From NCBI GenBank assembly GCA_016213205.1, contig JACRAZ010000027.1:1-64000 (forward strand): 64,000 nt of DNA. The letters are read 5' to 3'. How positions within the stretch are numbered: the first letter of the stretch is position 1; every line of letters begins with the position of its first letter. Shown here in pieces: positions 26,443-36,111 of the stretch. This DNA is from Burkholderiales bacterium. Lineage in GTDB: Bacteria > Pseudomonadota > Gammaproteobacteria > Burkholderiales > Burkholderiaceae_C. The notes under the pieces are model-generated. The model searched no databases. It was not told where the DNA came from and saw only the letters and a list, made by a program, of their open reading frames with translations. A program made the position numbers and the translations under genes.

Positions 26443-28464
26443 TCACCGCGGCTGTTCGCCGGCCTCGACCATGCGCCTCACCTCGCCCGCAAAGTCCACG
26501 AAAAACTGCAGCGACGCCGGGTTCATCATCGCGTCGCGGCTGGCCACCTTCTCGGGCGCAGCGCCCAGCAGGATCTTGCGCACCGGCACTTCGAGCTTCT
26601 TGCCGGTGAGGGTGTAGGGCACGGCAGCGATGGCGACGTAGCGGTCGGGCACGTGGCGCGGCGAGCCCTGCATGCGCAGCGCCTGGGTGATGCGCGACTG
26701 CATCGCCTCGTCGAGCATGAAGCCCGGCTTGGGCACCACGAACATCGGCATGAAGAAGCTGCCGCCGGGCAGGTCGAGGTTGAGCACCATGCTGTCCTGC
26801 ACGCCCTCGACGTTCTCGACGATGCGGTAGATCTCGGCCGTGCCGATGCGCACGCCGGCGCGGTTGAGCGTGGAGTCGGAACGGCCGTAGATGTAGCAGC
26901 CGCCGCGCTGGTTGACCTTGAAGAAGTCGCCGTGCCGCCACTGGCCGGGGTAGACGTCGAAGTAGCTGTCGTGGTAACGCCGGTTGTCGGCGTCACCCCA
27001 GAAGTACAGCGGCATCGAGGGCATGGGCTTGCGGATCACGAGCTCACCCACGCCGTCGATCAGCGGTTCTCCCTCATCGCTGAGCGCGTGTGCATCCACG
27101 CCCAGCAGCCGCGTCTGGATCTCGCCGGCGTACACCGGCAGCGTGGGCGAGGCGCCGACAAAGGCCGAGCACACGTCGGTACCGCCGCTTTGCGAGGTGA
27201 CCCACAGGTCGCGCTTGACCTCGCGGTAGAACCACGCGAAGGTCTCGGGCGTGGCCGGCGAGCCGCCCAGCAGCACACCCTCCAGCGCCGACAGGTCGTA
27301 TTTCTTCGCCGGCCGCACGCCGGCTTTGATCATCATCTGCACGAAGGTCGGGCTGGCGCCGAACATCGTGACGTGGTGCTCGGCTGCCAACTGCCACAGC
27401 CGCTCGACATGGGGCGCCAGCGGGTTCCCGTCGTACAGCACGATGCGCCCGCCACTGCACAGGCCCATGACCATGAAGTTGAACATCATCCAGCCGGTGG
27501 TCGTGTAGAAGAACAGGCAAGAATCCGCCGTCTGGTTGGCATGGAAGGCGATGACCTTGTGTGTCTCCAGCGTCATGCCGCCGTGGCTGTGCGTGATCGC
27601 CTTGGGCAGGCCGGTGGTCCCCGAGGAATACAGGATCCACAGCGGGTGCGAGAACTCCACGTCCTCGTAGCAGAAGTCCTCGTAGCGCAACGGCTGCTCG
27701 GCCATGACCTCCGACCACAGGCGCACAGCCAGCTCAGGACGCGGCGTCGGCCGCGGCGCGGCCGGGTCGAGGTCGGGCAGGAACACCAGGTGCTCGAGCG
27801 TGGGCAGGCCTTCGACGAGCTGGGCGAGCTCGGTGCGGCGGTCGAAGTCCTTGCCGCCGAAGCGATAACCGTCCACCGCGAACAGCAACCGCGGTTCGAT
27901 CTGCTGGAAGCGGTCGAGGATGCTGCGCGCGCCGAAATCGGGCGAGCAGGCCGACCAGACGGCACCGATGGCCGTGGTGGCCAGCAGGGCGATCACGGCT
28001 TCGGGCGTGTTCGGCAGCGTCGAGACAACGCGATCACCGGGGCAGATGCCCATGCGGCGCATCGCCTCGGCCAGCGTGGCGACCTGGTCGCGCAGGTCTT
28101 CCCAGCTCAGTGTTGTGGGCAGGCGAATCTCGCTGCGATGGTGGATGGCCGGCCGCCCACGCTGCCCCTTACGCAGCATGTGCTTGGCAAAGTTCACCCG
28201 CGCACCGGGGAACCACACCGCACCGGGCATCACGCGCTCGCTCAGCACGTTCGCGTAGGGCGTCGAGGAATCGATCTCGAAGTACTGCCACAACGCGGCC
28301 CAGAAGTCCTCGATGGAGTCAACCGACCACTGCCACAGCGAGGGGTAGTCTGAGAAGTCCAGGTTGCGGTGTCGGCGCAGCCAGTCCATGAACCGTGAGA
28401 CCTGCGACGACTGCACGAACTGCGGGCTCGGAGTCCACAAGAGTTCGCCTTCCTGGACGGGCAT
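26443..28464 (-). CDS. aacS: Acetoacetyl-CoA synthetase, second copy
   Basis: A 673-residue acetoacetate--CoA ligase with the P-loop YSSGTTGLPKA, the TTTGWMMFN and SGGTDV segments, and the C-terminal LTGKKLEVPVRK. It is clearly homologous to, but diverged from, the copy at 10659-12650, so this is not a recent duplication. It is 63 bases downstream of the histidine kinase gene on the same strand and convergent with the carboxyltransferase genes. Acetoacetate is the end product of methylcrotonyl- and geranyl-CoA carboxylase pathways after the lyase step, so a synthetase next to the carboxylase is metabolically sensible. Confidence 0.87.
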   Translation of the reverse strand: MPVQEGELLWTPSPQFVQSSQVSRFMDWLRRHRNLDFSDYPSLWQWSVDSIEDFWAALWQYFEIDSSTPYANVLSERVMPGAVWFPGARVNFAKHMLRKGQRGRPAIHHRSEIRLPTTLSWEDLRDQVATLAEAMRRMGICPGDRVVSTLPNTPEAVIALLATTAIGAVWSACSPDFGARSILDRFQQIEPRLLFAVDGYRFGGKDFDRRTELAQLVEGLPTLEHLVFLPDLDPAAPRPTPRPELAVRLWSEVMAEQPLRYEDFCYEDVEFSHPLWILYSSGTTGLPKAITHSHGGMTLETHKVIAFHANQTADSCLFFYTTTGWMMFNFMVMGLCSGGRIVLYDGNPLAPHVERLWQLAAEHHVTMFGASPTFVQMMIKAGVRPAKKYDLSALEGVLLGGSPATPETFAWFYREVKRDLWVTSQSGGTDVCSAFVGASPTLPVYAGEIQTRLLGVDAHALSDEGEPLIDGVGELVIRKPMPSMPLYFWGDADNRRYHDSYFDVYPGQWRHGDFFKVNQRGGCYIYGRSDSTLNRAGVRIGTAEIYRIVENVEGVQDSMVLNLDLPGGSFFMPMFVVPKPGFMLDEAMQSRITQALRMQGSPRHVPDRYVAIAAVPYTLTGKKLEVPVRKILLGAAPEKVASRDAMMNPASLQFFVDFAGEVRRMVEAGEQPR

Positions 28465-28527
28465 TCGCTTCTCCGTTTCGAAATGGATGGGTTTCGTGAC
28501 CGCGCTGCCTTGAACGGATCGCCTCCA

Positions 28528-31026
28528 CTACGGCCGCGCCCCGGGCCCGCAAGCATCCAGCCAGCGCTTCACCGTCACCAGCAGTTGTGTTCTCGCGAAG
28601 GGCTTGGCGATGAAGTCGTTCATGCCCGCCGCCATGGCTTGCTCGCGGTCCTCGGCAGTCACAGCGGCGGTGATGACGAGGATGGGCAGCCGCTGTGCGT
28701 TTCGGCGGCGCCTGAGTTCCCGCGCGGCCTCCAGCCCGTCCATCACCGGCATGTGCAGATCGAGCAGCACCGCGTCGAATGCGCCGCCGGTGGCATCGAA
28801 TGCATTCAGTGCCTGGCGCCCGTTGCCCACCGCCGTGACCAAGGCTCCCGCTTGACAGAGCATGGTTTCGGCGATCAACAGGTTCACCGGGTTGTCCTCC
28901 GCCAGCAGCACCCGCACGCCGGCGAGCGAGGGTGCTTCGCCCTGTGAACCTTTCGGCTGCGGCACGGTCTCGGGCAGCGGCAACCGGACCCAGAAAGTGC
29001 TGCCCTCACCCACGACGCTGTGGACACCGACCGTGCCGCCCATCAGCGTGGCCAGTTCCCGACAGATCGACAAACCCAGGCCCGAGCCGCCGAAGCGTCG
29101 GGTGGTCGAGTCGTCGGCCTGAGAGAAACGGCGGAACAACTTCTCGATCTCTGCCGCGTCGATGCCGATGCCGCTGTCGCGCACCCTGATCGTCACCCCC
29201 TCGCCCGGCGTCGCACTCGCGCCGAGGGTGATGCTTCCGGAACCTGTGAACTTGATCGCGTTGCCGATGAAATTGGCGACCACTTGTCGCACGCGGGTCG
29301 GGTCACCCAGCACCCAGCCCGGCACATCGGGTCCGACCTGACACTCCAAGCGTAGGCCCTTGGCCGACGCGAGTTCGAGGTAGCTCGCCGACGCTTCCTC
29401 CAGCAGGGCGCGCAGATCGAAAGCTACCCGCTCAATCGTCAGCTCGCCGGCCTCGACCTTGGCCAGATCGAGCACATCGGAGAGCAAGGTCGTCAGGTGT
29501 CGGGCGCTGCTGACGATGTGGCGCAGATACTGGCGCCGCTGCGGCTCAGACACCTGCTCGTCCAGCCCCAGCTGCGCCAGCCCGTACACGCCGCTGAGCG
29601 GCGTGCGGATCTCATGGCTGACGTTGGCCAGGAATCGGCTCATGGTCCGGCTGGCGGCCTCCGCCTGGTCGCGCGCTGCGGTGAGCAGGCGCTCGGTCTC
29701 CTTGCGCTGCGTCACGTCGACGAAGATCGCCAGGTCGGCAACCACGCCCTCGGGCATGGCCACGCGGACGGCCGACAACAGAACGTCCACGCGCGTACCA
29801 TCCCTGCGGCGCAACACCATGTCGACGAACGGCAGCGACGTGCCGATGCCACCGGATTCGAGCTGGAGCGACAAACGGCGCACCAGTTCGTGGTGACCAG
29901 GGTCGACGTGATCTCGGATGTCGATCCCGACCATCTCCTCGGGTGACTCGAAGCCCAGCATCGACGCCAGCGCAGCGTTGACACTCCGGACGCGCCCTTC
30001 GCGATGGAAGGCGAAGCCGGTTGACGCCCGCTCGAACATGGCCCGGTAGAGTTGCTCGCTGGCCTTCAGGCGCTGCTTGGCAAGGATGTTGGCCGTCTCC
30101 GTGCGGGAAACGCCCCAGTACCCCAAGAACTTGCCACCGGTGGACACGAGCGGCTCGGCGCTGATGTTGTAGTACGGGCCCGCTCCACCGCCGACGAGGG
30201 CGTTGCGTATGGGTTGGTGCGTGGCGAGGCCGGCCTTGTGGACGGCCCATTGCTGCTCGCTCATCTGCGGCCACACGCCCTCCCACGGGCGTCGGCCGAT
30301 GGCCCGCGCGGCGTGCAGCCCCTCGGGCCCGTCACCGCGCCCCTCCACGCTGGTGAAGCGAAACTGCTCGTCCATTTCCCAATACCAGTTGGTGGCCATG
30401 TCCAGCAACTGGCGGAACCGATGCTCTTGATACTTGGTCTCCCGCAGTGACGTTACCAGGGCGCGCGACATGAGCACGCCAGACATCAGGCTGATGCCCA
30501 CCAGCGCCGCATGGACCAGCAGGAGGCCGAACGTTGACGAACTGGCCTGGGCGGCCTGTGTCGCCAAGTCCGATCCGGGCCAACCCGCAAGCACCAGCAG
30601 CGTGAAGACGCACAACGCCGTGAAGACGAGGGCGCCGGGAACGCCGAGCATCACGCCCGCAACGATGATCAGGGGCGAGTACAGGCTCAGCATCAACGAG
30701 CCCAAACCGAGTCCGCTGGCCGCCGAGGTGACGCTCACCGACAACCAGGCCGACAAGAGCACCAGGGACACACCCGCAGCCAACCGGCCACGCCGGGCCA
30801 TCCAGCATCCCGCCGCGATGGCCCCGATGATGACCAGCGGCTGGGCCACGACTGCGCCACGCCAAGGCGCCGGCAGGGCAGCGTAGTGCCACCAGACGAT
30901 CAATGTTTCCGCCAAGCAGCCGACACAGCTGATGCCGAAGAACATGCGGGTGATCAGGGTGTCGACCGACCGCCCGGCCATGCTGCCAGCGGCACGCCGT
31001 TCGCCGATTTCCGGGCTGGTGAGCAT
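28528..31026 (-). CDS. Hybrid sensor histidine kinase with receiver domain
   Basis: An 832-residue membrane sensor. About six hydrophobic segments occupy residues 25-190. Two PAS-like modules follow (about 205-312 and 322-445), then a HisKA domain with the phospho-accepting His471 (HEIRTPL), an ATPase domain ([24 protein letters not shown]) and a C-terminal receiver with acidic pair E710/D711, phospho-accepting Asp756 and Lys808. No DNA-binding partner is encoded nearby, so output must pass to an unlinked phosphotransfer protein or regulator. It is upstream of the second acetoacetyl-CoA synthetase gene. The signal sensed is unknown; the multi-span N-terminus may sense a membrane or lipid-like ligand. 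Confidence 0.92.
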   Translation of the reverse strand: MLTSPEIGERRAAGSMAGRSVDTLITRMFFGISCVGCLAETLIVWWHYAALPAPWRGAVVAQPLVIIGAIAAGCWMARRGRLAAGVSLVLLSAWLSVSVTSAASGLGLGSLMLSLYSPLIIVAGVMLGVPGALVFTALCVFTLLVLAGWPGSDLATQAAQASSSTFGLLLVHAALVGISLMSGVLMSRALVTSLRETKYQEHRFRQLLDMATNWYWEMDEQFRFTSVEGRGDGPEGLHAARAIGRRPWEGVWPQMSEQQWAVHKAGLATHQPIRNALVGGGAGPYYNISAEPLVSTGGKFLGYWGVSRTETANILAKQRLKASEQLYRAMFERASTGFAFHREGRVRSVNAALASMLGFESPEEMVGIDIRDHVDPGHHELVRRLSLQLESGGIGTSLPFVDMVLRRRDGTRVDVLLSAVRVAMPEGVVADLAIFVDVTQRKETERLLTAARDQAEAASRTMSRFLANVSHEIRTPLSGVYGLAQLGLDEQVSEPQRRQYLRHIVSSARHLTTLLSDVLDLAKVEAGELTIERVAFDLRALLEEASASYLELASAKGLRLECQVGPDVPGWVLGDPTRVRQVVANFIGNAIKFTGSGSITLGASATPGEGVTIRVRDSGIGIDAAEIEKLFRRFSQADDSTTRRFGGSGLGLSICRELATLMGGTVGVHSVVGEGSTFWVRLPLPETVPQPKGSQGEAPSLAGVRVLLAEDNPVNLLIAETMLCQAGALVTAVGNGRQALNAFDATGGAFDAVLLDLHMPVMDGLEAARELRRRRNAQRLPILVITAAVTAEDREQAMAAGMNDFIAKPFARTQLLVTVKRWLDACGPGARP

Positions 31027-31271
31027 GATCAGTAAACCAGGCCTCGTCGACCCCGCTGCTCGGTGACCCGTCCGCCGCCGAGGCAGAGGGGCAAGACCGG
31101 CATGGCAGTTTTCATGGCTTGTGCACCATACTTGATCACCCTGGCGTCGGAATCCAATGGATAGAAACCCTCATCAACCACTCGTGTCGCATCGGGTCGA
31201 CAGATCAAGGCTACAGATCGCCGAAGCCGGCACCATCGGTTCCGGCGAGCCCCGATGCTCGACGGACGGCA
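31027..31271. other. Intergenic region upstream of the histidine kinase
   Basis: 245 bases between the hydrolase gene and the kinase gene, both minus strand; the kinase promoter should lie here. No convincing -35/-10 pair is visible. A 28-codon frame (31029-31115, minus, MKTAMPVLPL) ends two bases before the kinase ATG and could be a leader peptide or chance. Base composition is less GC-rich than the surrounding genes around 31120-31180. Confidence 0.4.
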
Positions 31272-32135
31272 TCAACGCGACGCCGCAAGATGGGACAGCC
31301 GGCCGACAAAGCCGGCAATCAGCCGGTTGACCTCGTCGGCAGCCTCGTAGGCGACCCAATGGCTGGCGTCTGCGACAACCCGGCAGATGAGGTGTGGTGC
31401 GCAGCGACGCAGGTACTCGGCGCGAGCCGCGGCATCCGGCCGCGGCAGTGGATCGCGCGCCGGCAGGACCGCCAGCACCGGACAGCTCACCCGGCGCAGG
31501 CTCGGGCCCAGGGTGTCGCGGTAGCCGAGGAAGCGCGACTTGAATCGCGTCATCGCATGGTTGCGGCGCTCCATCGCCACCGTCAGATCGTCGATGCTGC
31601 CCGGGTCGGCGACCATCATCATCTCGAGGTTGGCGCGGTGGATGGCGTCGGCCTCCGCGTCGCTCGCCCCTGGCGGCACGGGCTTCAGCGGCGGCCGATG
31701 CCAACCCTCCGGCGGAAAGCCGCCCGGGGCCAGCAGGCAGGCCGCGAACACTCGCTCAGGCAGGCGCGCCGCCAGCCAGGCAGTCACCACCCCGCCCCAC
31801 GAGAAGCCGGCGACGGCGAAGCGCAGGCCGGGCGGCACGAGGCCGGCATCGATGGCCGCCACGATGAAGGCGCCGTAGCCGTCGAGATCGGTGTCGCGCG
31901 GCACGTCGATCGATTCGCCCATGCCCGGCAGGTCGGGGATGACCAAGCTGAAGCGGCGCGACAGCGGCTCGATGTTGCGCACCCAATGCGTCCACGATCC
32001 GGTGCCGCCGTGCAGCAGCACCAGCGTCGGCCCGCTGCCCACCCGCAACGCCTTCACGCCTGCCGCCGTGACATGCTCGATCTGCAGGCCGGGGTAGAAC
32101 GCCTCGGGCCGGATGTCGTGCACCGCAGAACTCAC
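31272..32135 (-). CDS. Alpha/beta-fold hydrolase
   Basis: A 287-residue serine hydrolase. The oxyanion segment is LLHGGTGSW (41-48), the nucleophile elbow GFSWGG (Ser112), and the catalytic His lies in ASHWV near residue 262. It starts with GTG at 32135, overlapping the stop of the thiolase-like gene as GTGA; a second GTG four codons on is possible. Family members hydrolyse C-C bonds (meta-cleavage products), esters or lactones. Coupled translation with the thiolase-like and DUF35 genes suggests it acts on the same pathway, for instance on a ring-fission product or a CoA thioester. Confidence 0.8.
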   Translation of the reverse strand: MSSAVHDIRPEAFYPGLQIEHVTAAGVKALRVGSGPTLVLLHGGTGSWTHWVRNIEPLSRRFSLVIPDLPGMGESIDVPRDTDLDGYGAFIVAAIDAGLVPPGLRFAVAGFSWGGVVTAWLAARLPERVFAACLLAPGGFPPEGWHRPPLKPVPPGASDAEADAIHRANLEMMMVADPGSIDDLTVAMERRNHAMTRFKSRFLGYRDTLGPSLRRVSCPVLAVLPARDPLPRPDAAARAEYLRRCAPHLICRVVADASHWVAYEAADEVNRLIAGFVGRLSHLAASR

Positions 32136-33292
32136 AGAGTGGCCTCGGTGCCGAGCACGTTGGTGATCTGGCTGGACAGCACGCCGCCGTTGCCGTGGCA
32201 CAGCGCCAGCTCGGCACCCGCCACCTGCCGCTCGCCGGCTTCGCCGCGCAGCTGCTGCACGGCTTCGACCAGCGTGAACATGCCGTACATGCCCGGATGC
32301 ACACACGACAGCCCGCCGCCGTTGGTATTCACCGGGAGCGCGCCGCCGGGGGCGATGGCGCCGCTGGCGACAAACGCCCCGCCCTCGCCCTTGGCGCAGA
32401 AGCCCAGGTCTTCGAGGAACAGGATCGTGTTGATGGTGAAGGCGTCGTAGAGCTGCACCACGTCGATGTCGCGCGGCGCCACGCCGGCCATCGCCAGCGC
32501 GCGCTGCCCGGAGTCGATGGCCGCGGTGCGCGTGAGGTCGGCCATCGCCACGATGTTCATGTGCGTGGTGGCCGCCGCCGCGCCGAGCAGGTACACCGGC
32601 TTCTTCGGCAGGTGGCGTGCGCGGTCGGCGCGCGTCATGACGACGGCCGCGCCACCATCGGTGACGAGGCAGCAGTCGCGCGCCGTCAGCGGGCTCGACA
32701 CCATGCGCGAGGCCAGCACGTCGGCCACGCTGAGCGGGCCACGCATGAAGGCTTGCGGATTCAGGTTGGCCCAGGCGCGCGCCGCCACCGCCACCGCGGC
32801 GAGCTGCTCGCGCGTGGTGCCGTACTCGTGCATGTGGCGCGAGGCCGCCAGCGCGTACGACGTAGCCGGAAAGATCGGCGCGTACGGCGCCTCGTAGGCG
32901 AAGGGCTTGACCGACGACACCAGCTTGCCGCTGGCGGTGCGCTGGTTGCTGCCGTAGAAGATCAACGCCGTTTCGCACAGGCCTTCCTTCAGCGCCATCG
33001 CCGCCATCAGCGTGTACGACAAGAAGGTGGAGCCGCCGGTGCGGTTGTTGTCGGTGAACCTGGGCTGGATGCCCAGCATCTCGGCGATCAGCAACGCCGA
33101 CAGCGGGTTGGCGTTGCCCGGCAGCGAGCCGAACACCGCATCGACATGCCGCGTGGTCAGGCCCGCCTCGGCCAGCGCCTTGACGCTGGCCTCGATGGCG
33201 ATGTCTTCCGAGCTGCGGCCCGGTGCCTCGCCCAGGCCCGCCAGCGCCGCGCCGACGATCGCGGCGCGGCCGCGGAGGCTGCTGCCGCTCAT
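32132..33292 (-). CDS. Thiolase-superfamily protein lacking the active Cys (Ltp2-like retro-aldolase candidate)
   Basis: A 386-residue SCP2-thiolase-type protein. The region where thiolases carry the acylated cysteine reads RTGGSTF (84-90), with no cysteine. Two tyrosines, Tyr282 in QLYDAFT and Tyr336 in HPGMYG, sit where the steroid side-chain aldolase Ltp2 has its catalytic tyrosines. The CHGNGG motif (365-370) is kept. It overlaps the upstream DUF35 gene as ATGA, and Ltp2 also needs a DUF35 partner. These facts favour cleavage of a beta-hydroxyacyl-CoA by retro-aldol reaction over thiolysis. The assignment rests on motif reading, so a non-catalytic lipid-transfer or condensing role remains possible. 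Confidence 0.7.
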   Translation of the reverse strand: MSGSSLRGRAAIVGAALAGLGEAPGRSSEDIAIEASVKALAEAGLTTRHVDAVFGSLPGNANPLSALLIAEMLGIQPRFTDNNRTGGSTFLSYTLMAAMALKEGLCETALIFYGSNQRTASGKLVSSVKPFAYEAPYAPIFPATSYALAASRHMHEYGTTREQLAAVAVAARAWANLNPQAFMRGPLSVADVLASRMVSSPLTARDCCLVTDGGAAVVMTRADRARHLPKKPVYLLGAAAATTHMNIVAMADLTRTAAIDSGQRALAMAGVAPRDIDVVQLYDAFTINTILFLEDLGFCAKGEGGAFVASGAIAPGGALPVNTNGGGLSCVHPGMYGMFTLVEAVQQLRGEAGERQVAGAELALCHGNGGVLSSQITNVLGTEATL

Positions 33293-33729
33293 CGTGCGCT
33301 CCCTTCGCGGTCGGTCGAAACGTCAGGGTCGAGCGGGTCGAAGACCACGCAGGGCTCGCCGCCGGCGCCCTGCCCGACACGCGCCCGCACCGCCATGCCG
33401 ATGCGCACCGCGTCGTTCGGGATGCCGTCCACGCGCCCCATCATGCGCGGGCCCTCGGCCAGGTCGACCAGCACCACGTTGTAAGGGCCACCCTTGTCGG
33501 CGCTGCGGTTGACGACGCTGACTGCATACACGGTGCCGCGCCCGCTCGGCGCCTGCCACGCGAGCTCGACGCTGCCGCAATGGCTGCACGCCAGCCGCGG
33601 GTAGAAGACGTGGCGCGCGCAGGCGGCGCAGCGCTGGATGCGGAACTCGCCTGCCGCCAGGTGCTGGGCGAAGATGACGTCGGGGCCCGGGCCCTCGGTC
33701 CAGGAGCCGGTCGCAGGAGGGTGGGTCAT
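33289..33729 (-). CDS. DUF35 zinc-ribbon/OB-fold protein
   Basis: A 146-residue protein with a four-cysteine zinc ribbon (Cys34, Cys37, Cys48, Cys51) followed by an OB-fold acyl-CoA-binding domain (GTVYAVSVVNR, PYNVVLVDL). Proteins of this family dock on thiolase-fold partners, as ChsH2 does with Ltp2, and channel the CoA substrate. The ATG at 33729 is chosen over a TTG at 33741 because GAAGGA lies just upstream. Its stop overlaps the thiolase-like gene as ATGA, so the two products are made in step. Probable non-catalytic but essential partner of the thiolase-fold protein. Confidence 0.87.
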   Translation of the reverse strand: MTHPPATGSWTEGPGPDVIFAQHLAAGEFRIQRCAACARHVFYPRLACSHCGSVELAWQAPSGRGTVYAVSVVNRSADKGGPYNVVLVDLAEGPRMMGRVDGIPNDAVRIGMAVRARVGQGAGGEPCVVFDPLDPDVSTDREGSAR

Positions 33730-33771
33730 GGGGTCCTTCAAAGGTGCTGCAGGGGTACGGTGCGCGCCGTG

Positions 33772-36111
33772 TCAGCCCGGCAACTCGAGCACCGCCTTGG
33801 CCAGGATGTTGCGCTGGATCTCGTTGCTGCCGCCGTAGATGCTGGCCGGGCGCGCCGAGAAGAACATGTGCGCCGGATGCAGCGCGCCGCCCGGCAGCAC
33901 CATCGATTCGTCGCTCACGCCGGCGGCACCCGCGGTCTCGAGCATCAGGTCGGCCACCCGCTGCTGCGCCTCGGTGATCCAGATCTTCAGCATCGACACC
34001 TCGGCGCCGAGTTCGTGCCCGCGGCGAAGCACCTCGACGCAGCGCACGAACATCGCCTCGAGATCGTCGATGTCCAGCCGCAGCTGCTGGTGGCGGGCGC
34101 GCCAGGCACCGTCGCGGTCCAGGCCGGTGGCGCGCGCCAGCTCCGCCAGGCGCGCGAACGGCGCGCGCGCGCCGCGCGGGTTGCCGATCATGATGCGCTC
34201 GCTGCCCAGCAGGGACTTGGCCATCGTCCAGCCCTGGTTCAGCCCGCCGACGAGGTTGGCCTTGGGCACGCGCACGTTGTCGAAGAAGGTCTCGCAGAAC
34301 TCGGCGTTGCCGCCCAGGTTGCGGATGCGCTTGACGGTGATGCCGGGTGTGCGCATGTCCGCCAGCAGGAAGCTGATGCCCTCCTGCTTCTTGGCTTTCG
34401 GGTCGGTGCGCACGAGCATGAAGATCCAGTCGGCCTCGTGCGCGAACGAGGTCCAGATCTTCTGCCCGTTGACGACGAACTCGTCGCCGTCGAGCACGGC
34501 GGCGGTGCGCAGGCTGGCGAGGTCGGAGCCTGCCGAGGGCTCGGAGTAGCCCTGGCACCAGCGCACCTCGCCCGACAGGATGCGCGGCAGCACCTCGCGC
34601 TTCTGCTGCTCGGTGCCGTAGCGGATGATCAGCGGCCCGAGCATGATCACCGCCATGTTCGGCGCGATGACGATGCCGTGGCGGTCGAACTCCGACTGCA
34701 GCGCCACCTGCTCGTAGCCCGACAGCCCCATGCCGCCGTAGGCCTTGGGCCAGTTCGGCGCCACCCAGCCCTTCTCGTGGAGCTTGTCGTGCCAAGCGCG
34801 CGTGTCCTTCAGGCTCATGCGGCTGGCCGGAAAGCGCCACGCGGGCGGGAAGTTCTCGGCCAGCCAGCGGCGCAGCTCGTCGCGGCGGATCGGGTGCTCG
34901 CCGCCGGCGATCAGCTCGGGCGCCGAGGCTTCGTCGCCGTCGCCGGCCAATTCGTTGTAGCGGCGCCTGTGCAGCGCCGCGTTGCCGAGCCAGGCCGCGC
35001 CGACCATCGCCTTCTTCAGGTACAGGCCGATGTCGCATTCGTCGGTGTAGCCGATGCCGCCATGCAGCTGGATGCAGCCCTTGGTGACCTCGAGCGCCGC
35101 CGCCGAGGCGCGTGCCTTGGCCTGGCTGGCGGCGATGGCCAGCCGCCGCGCATCGCTGCCGTGCGTGTCGGCTGCCGCGGCCGACTGCAGCACCACCGAG
35201 CGCGTGAGCTCGACCTGGATCAGCAGGTCTGCGGCGCGGTGCTGCAGCGCCTGGAAGCTGCCGATGGCGCGACCGAACTGCTCGCGCATCGCGATGTAGG
35301 CGACGCTGGTTTCGAGCGCCTGGCTCATCACGCCCAGCAGCTCGGCGGCTTTGGCGATGCGCGCCAGGTCGAGCGCGCGCTGCAGCACGCCCTGCGCGCG
35401 CGCCGGCCCGGCGATCAGCTGCGCGCCGGCGACCTCGGCGCCCTCGAACCGCAGTTCCGTCCAGAACCCACCGTCCACGCGGGATTGCGTGCTGGTCTGC
35501 AGGCCGCTCTGGCTGGCCTCCACCAGCAGCAGCAGCACACCCTGCGCACCCTGCGCCGCCACGACGAAAGCGTCGGCCCCCGCGCCGCCGGCCACGAAGC
35601 GGCAGCGCCCGTCGAGCGCAACGCCCGCGCCGCGCGCAGCGGCTCGCGGGGTTTCGACGCTGCGGCGGACTCCGGCAGCGTCGCCATCGTCTTCATCCAG
35701 CTCATCGCCCTGCGCTCCGGCCGCCAGCGCGAGTTGCACCTCGCCGCGCGCCAGTGCCGGCAGCCAGCGCTCGCGCAACGCCTGCGAGTCGCCGTGCAGC
35801 AGCGCCCAGGCCGGCAGCAGCGCACCGGCCACCAACGGCTCGGGTGCGAGTGCGCGGCCGCAGCGCTCCAGCAGCACCACCGCCTCGCCAGCGCCGAGCC
35901 CGCTACCGCCCAGCGCCTCGGGCAGGCACAGGCCGAGCCAGCCCAGGCCGGCCATGCGCTGCCAGCGCTCGCGGTCGTGCCCGGGCAGCTTGCCGCGCCA
36001 TTCGCGCAGGCGACGGCCCGGGCCGTCGGCGGCGAAGAAGGCGGCGGCGGCGTCGCGCAGCATGCGTTGCACCTCGGTCGGTGCGTCGAGCCGTTCGGTC
36101 AGATCGATCAT
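33772..36111 (-). CDS. Fused double acyl-CoA dehydrogenase
   Basis: A 779-residue fusion of two dehydrogenase units. The N-terminal unit (about 1-385) keeps the helical C-terminal fold (REQFGRAIGSFQALQ, GCIQLHGGIGYT) but lacks the flavin-pocket motifs and any catalytic Glu. The C-terminal unit (about 405-779) has SEPSAGSD (523-530), NGQKIWTS (548-555) and a Glu at the isovaleryl/FadE-type position (LLGSERIMIG, Glu638). This equals a covalent version of alpha2-beta2 dehydrogenases such as FadE28-FadE29 that act on short steroid side chains. The start ATG at 36111 is the first that gives a normal N-terminal helix. Same operon as DUF35 and the Ltp2-like gene, 42 bases upstream. Divergent from the SDR gene. 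Confidence 0.85.
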   Translation of the reverse strand: MIDLTERLDAPTEVQRMLRDAAAAFFAADGPGRRLREWRGKLPGHDRERWQRMAGLGWLGLCLPEALGGSGLGAGEAVVLLERCGRALAPEPLVAGALLPAWALLHGDSQALRERWLPALARGEVQLALAAGAQGDELDEDDGDAAGVRRSVETPRAAARGAGVALDGRCRFVAGGAGADAFVVAAQGAQGVLLLLVEASQSGLQTSTQSRVDGGFWTELRFEGAEVAGAQLIAGPARAQGVLQRALDLARIAKAAELLGVMSQALETSVAYIAMREQFGRAIGSFQALQHRAADLLIQVELTRSVVLQSAAAADTHGSDARRLAIAASQAKARASAAALEVTKGCIQLHGGIGYTDECDIGLYLKKAMVGAAWLGNAALHRRRYNELAGDGDEASAPELIAGGEHPIRRDELRRWLAENFPPAWRFPASRMSLKDTRAWHDKLHEKGWVAPNWPKAYGGMGLSGYEQVALQSEFDRHGIVIAPNMAVIMLGPLIIRYGTEQQKREVLPRILSGEVRWCQGYSEPSAGSDLASLRTAAVLDGDEFVVNGQKIWTSFAHEADWIFMLVRTDPKAKKQEGISFLLADMRTPGITVKRIRNLGGNAEFCETFFDNVRVPKANLVGGLNQGWTMAKSLLGSERIMIGNPRGARAPFARLAELARATGLDRDGAWRARHQQLRLDIDDLEAMFVRCVEVLRRGHELGAEVSMLKIWITEAQQRVADLMLETAGAAGVSDESMVLPGGALHPAHMFFSARPASIYGGSNEIQRNILAKAVLELPG

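Noticed and set aside
32132..33292. Ordinary acetyl-CoA acetyltransferase (thiolase) call
   Set aside because: The acylated cysteine of thiolases is missing from the expected segment (RTGGSTF), so beta-ketothiolase activity is not supported.
31272..33380. An apparent 702-residue hydrolase fusion
   Set aside because: The extra N-terminal part is the thiolase-like gene in another frame. GTG 32135 gives a normal hydrolase and a GTGA overlap.
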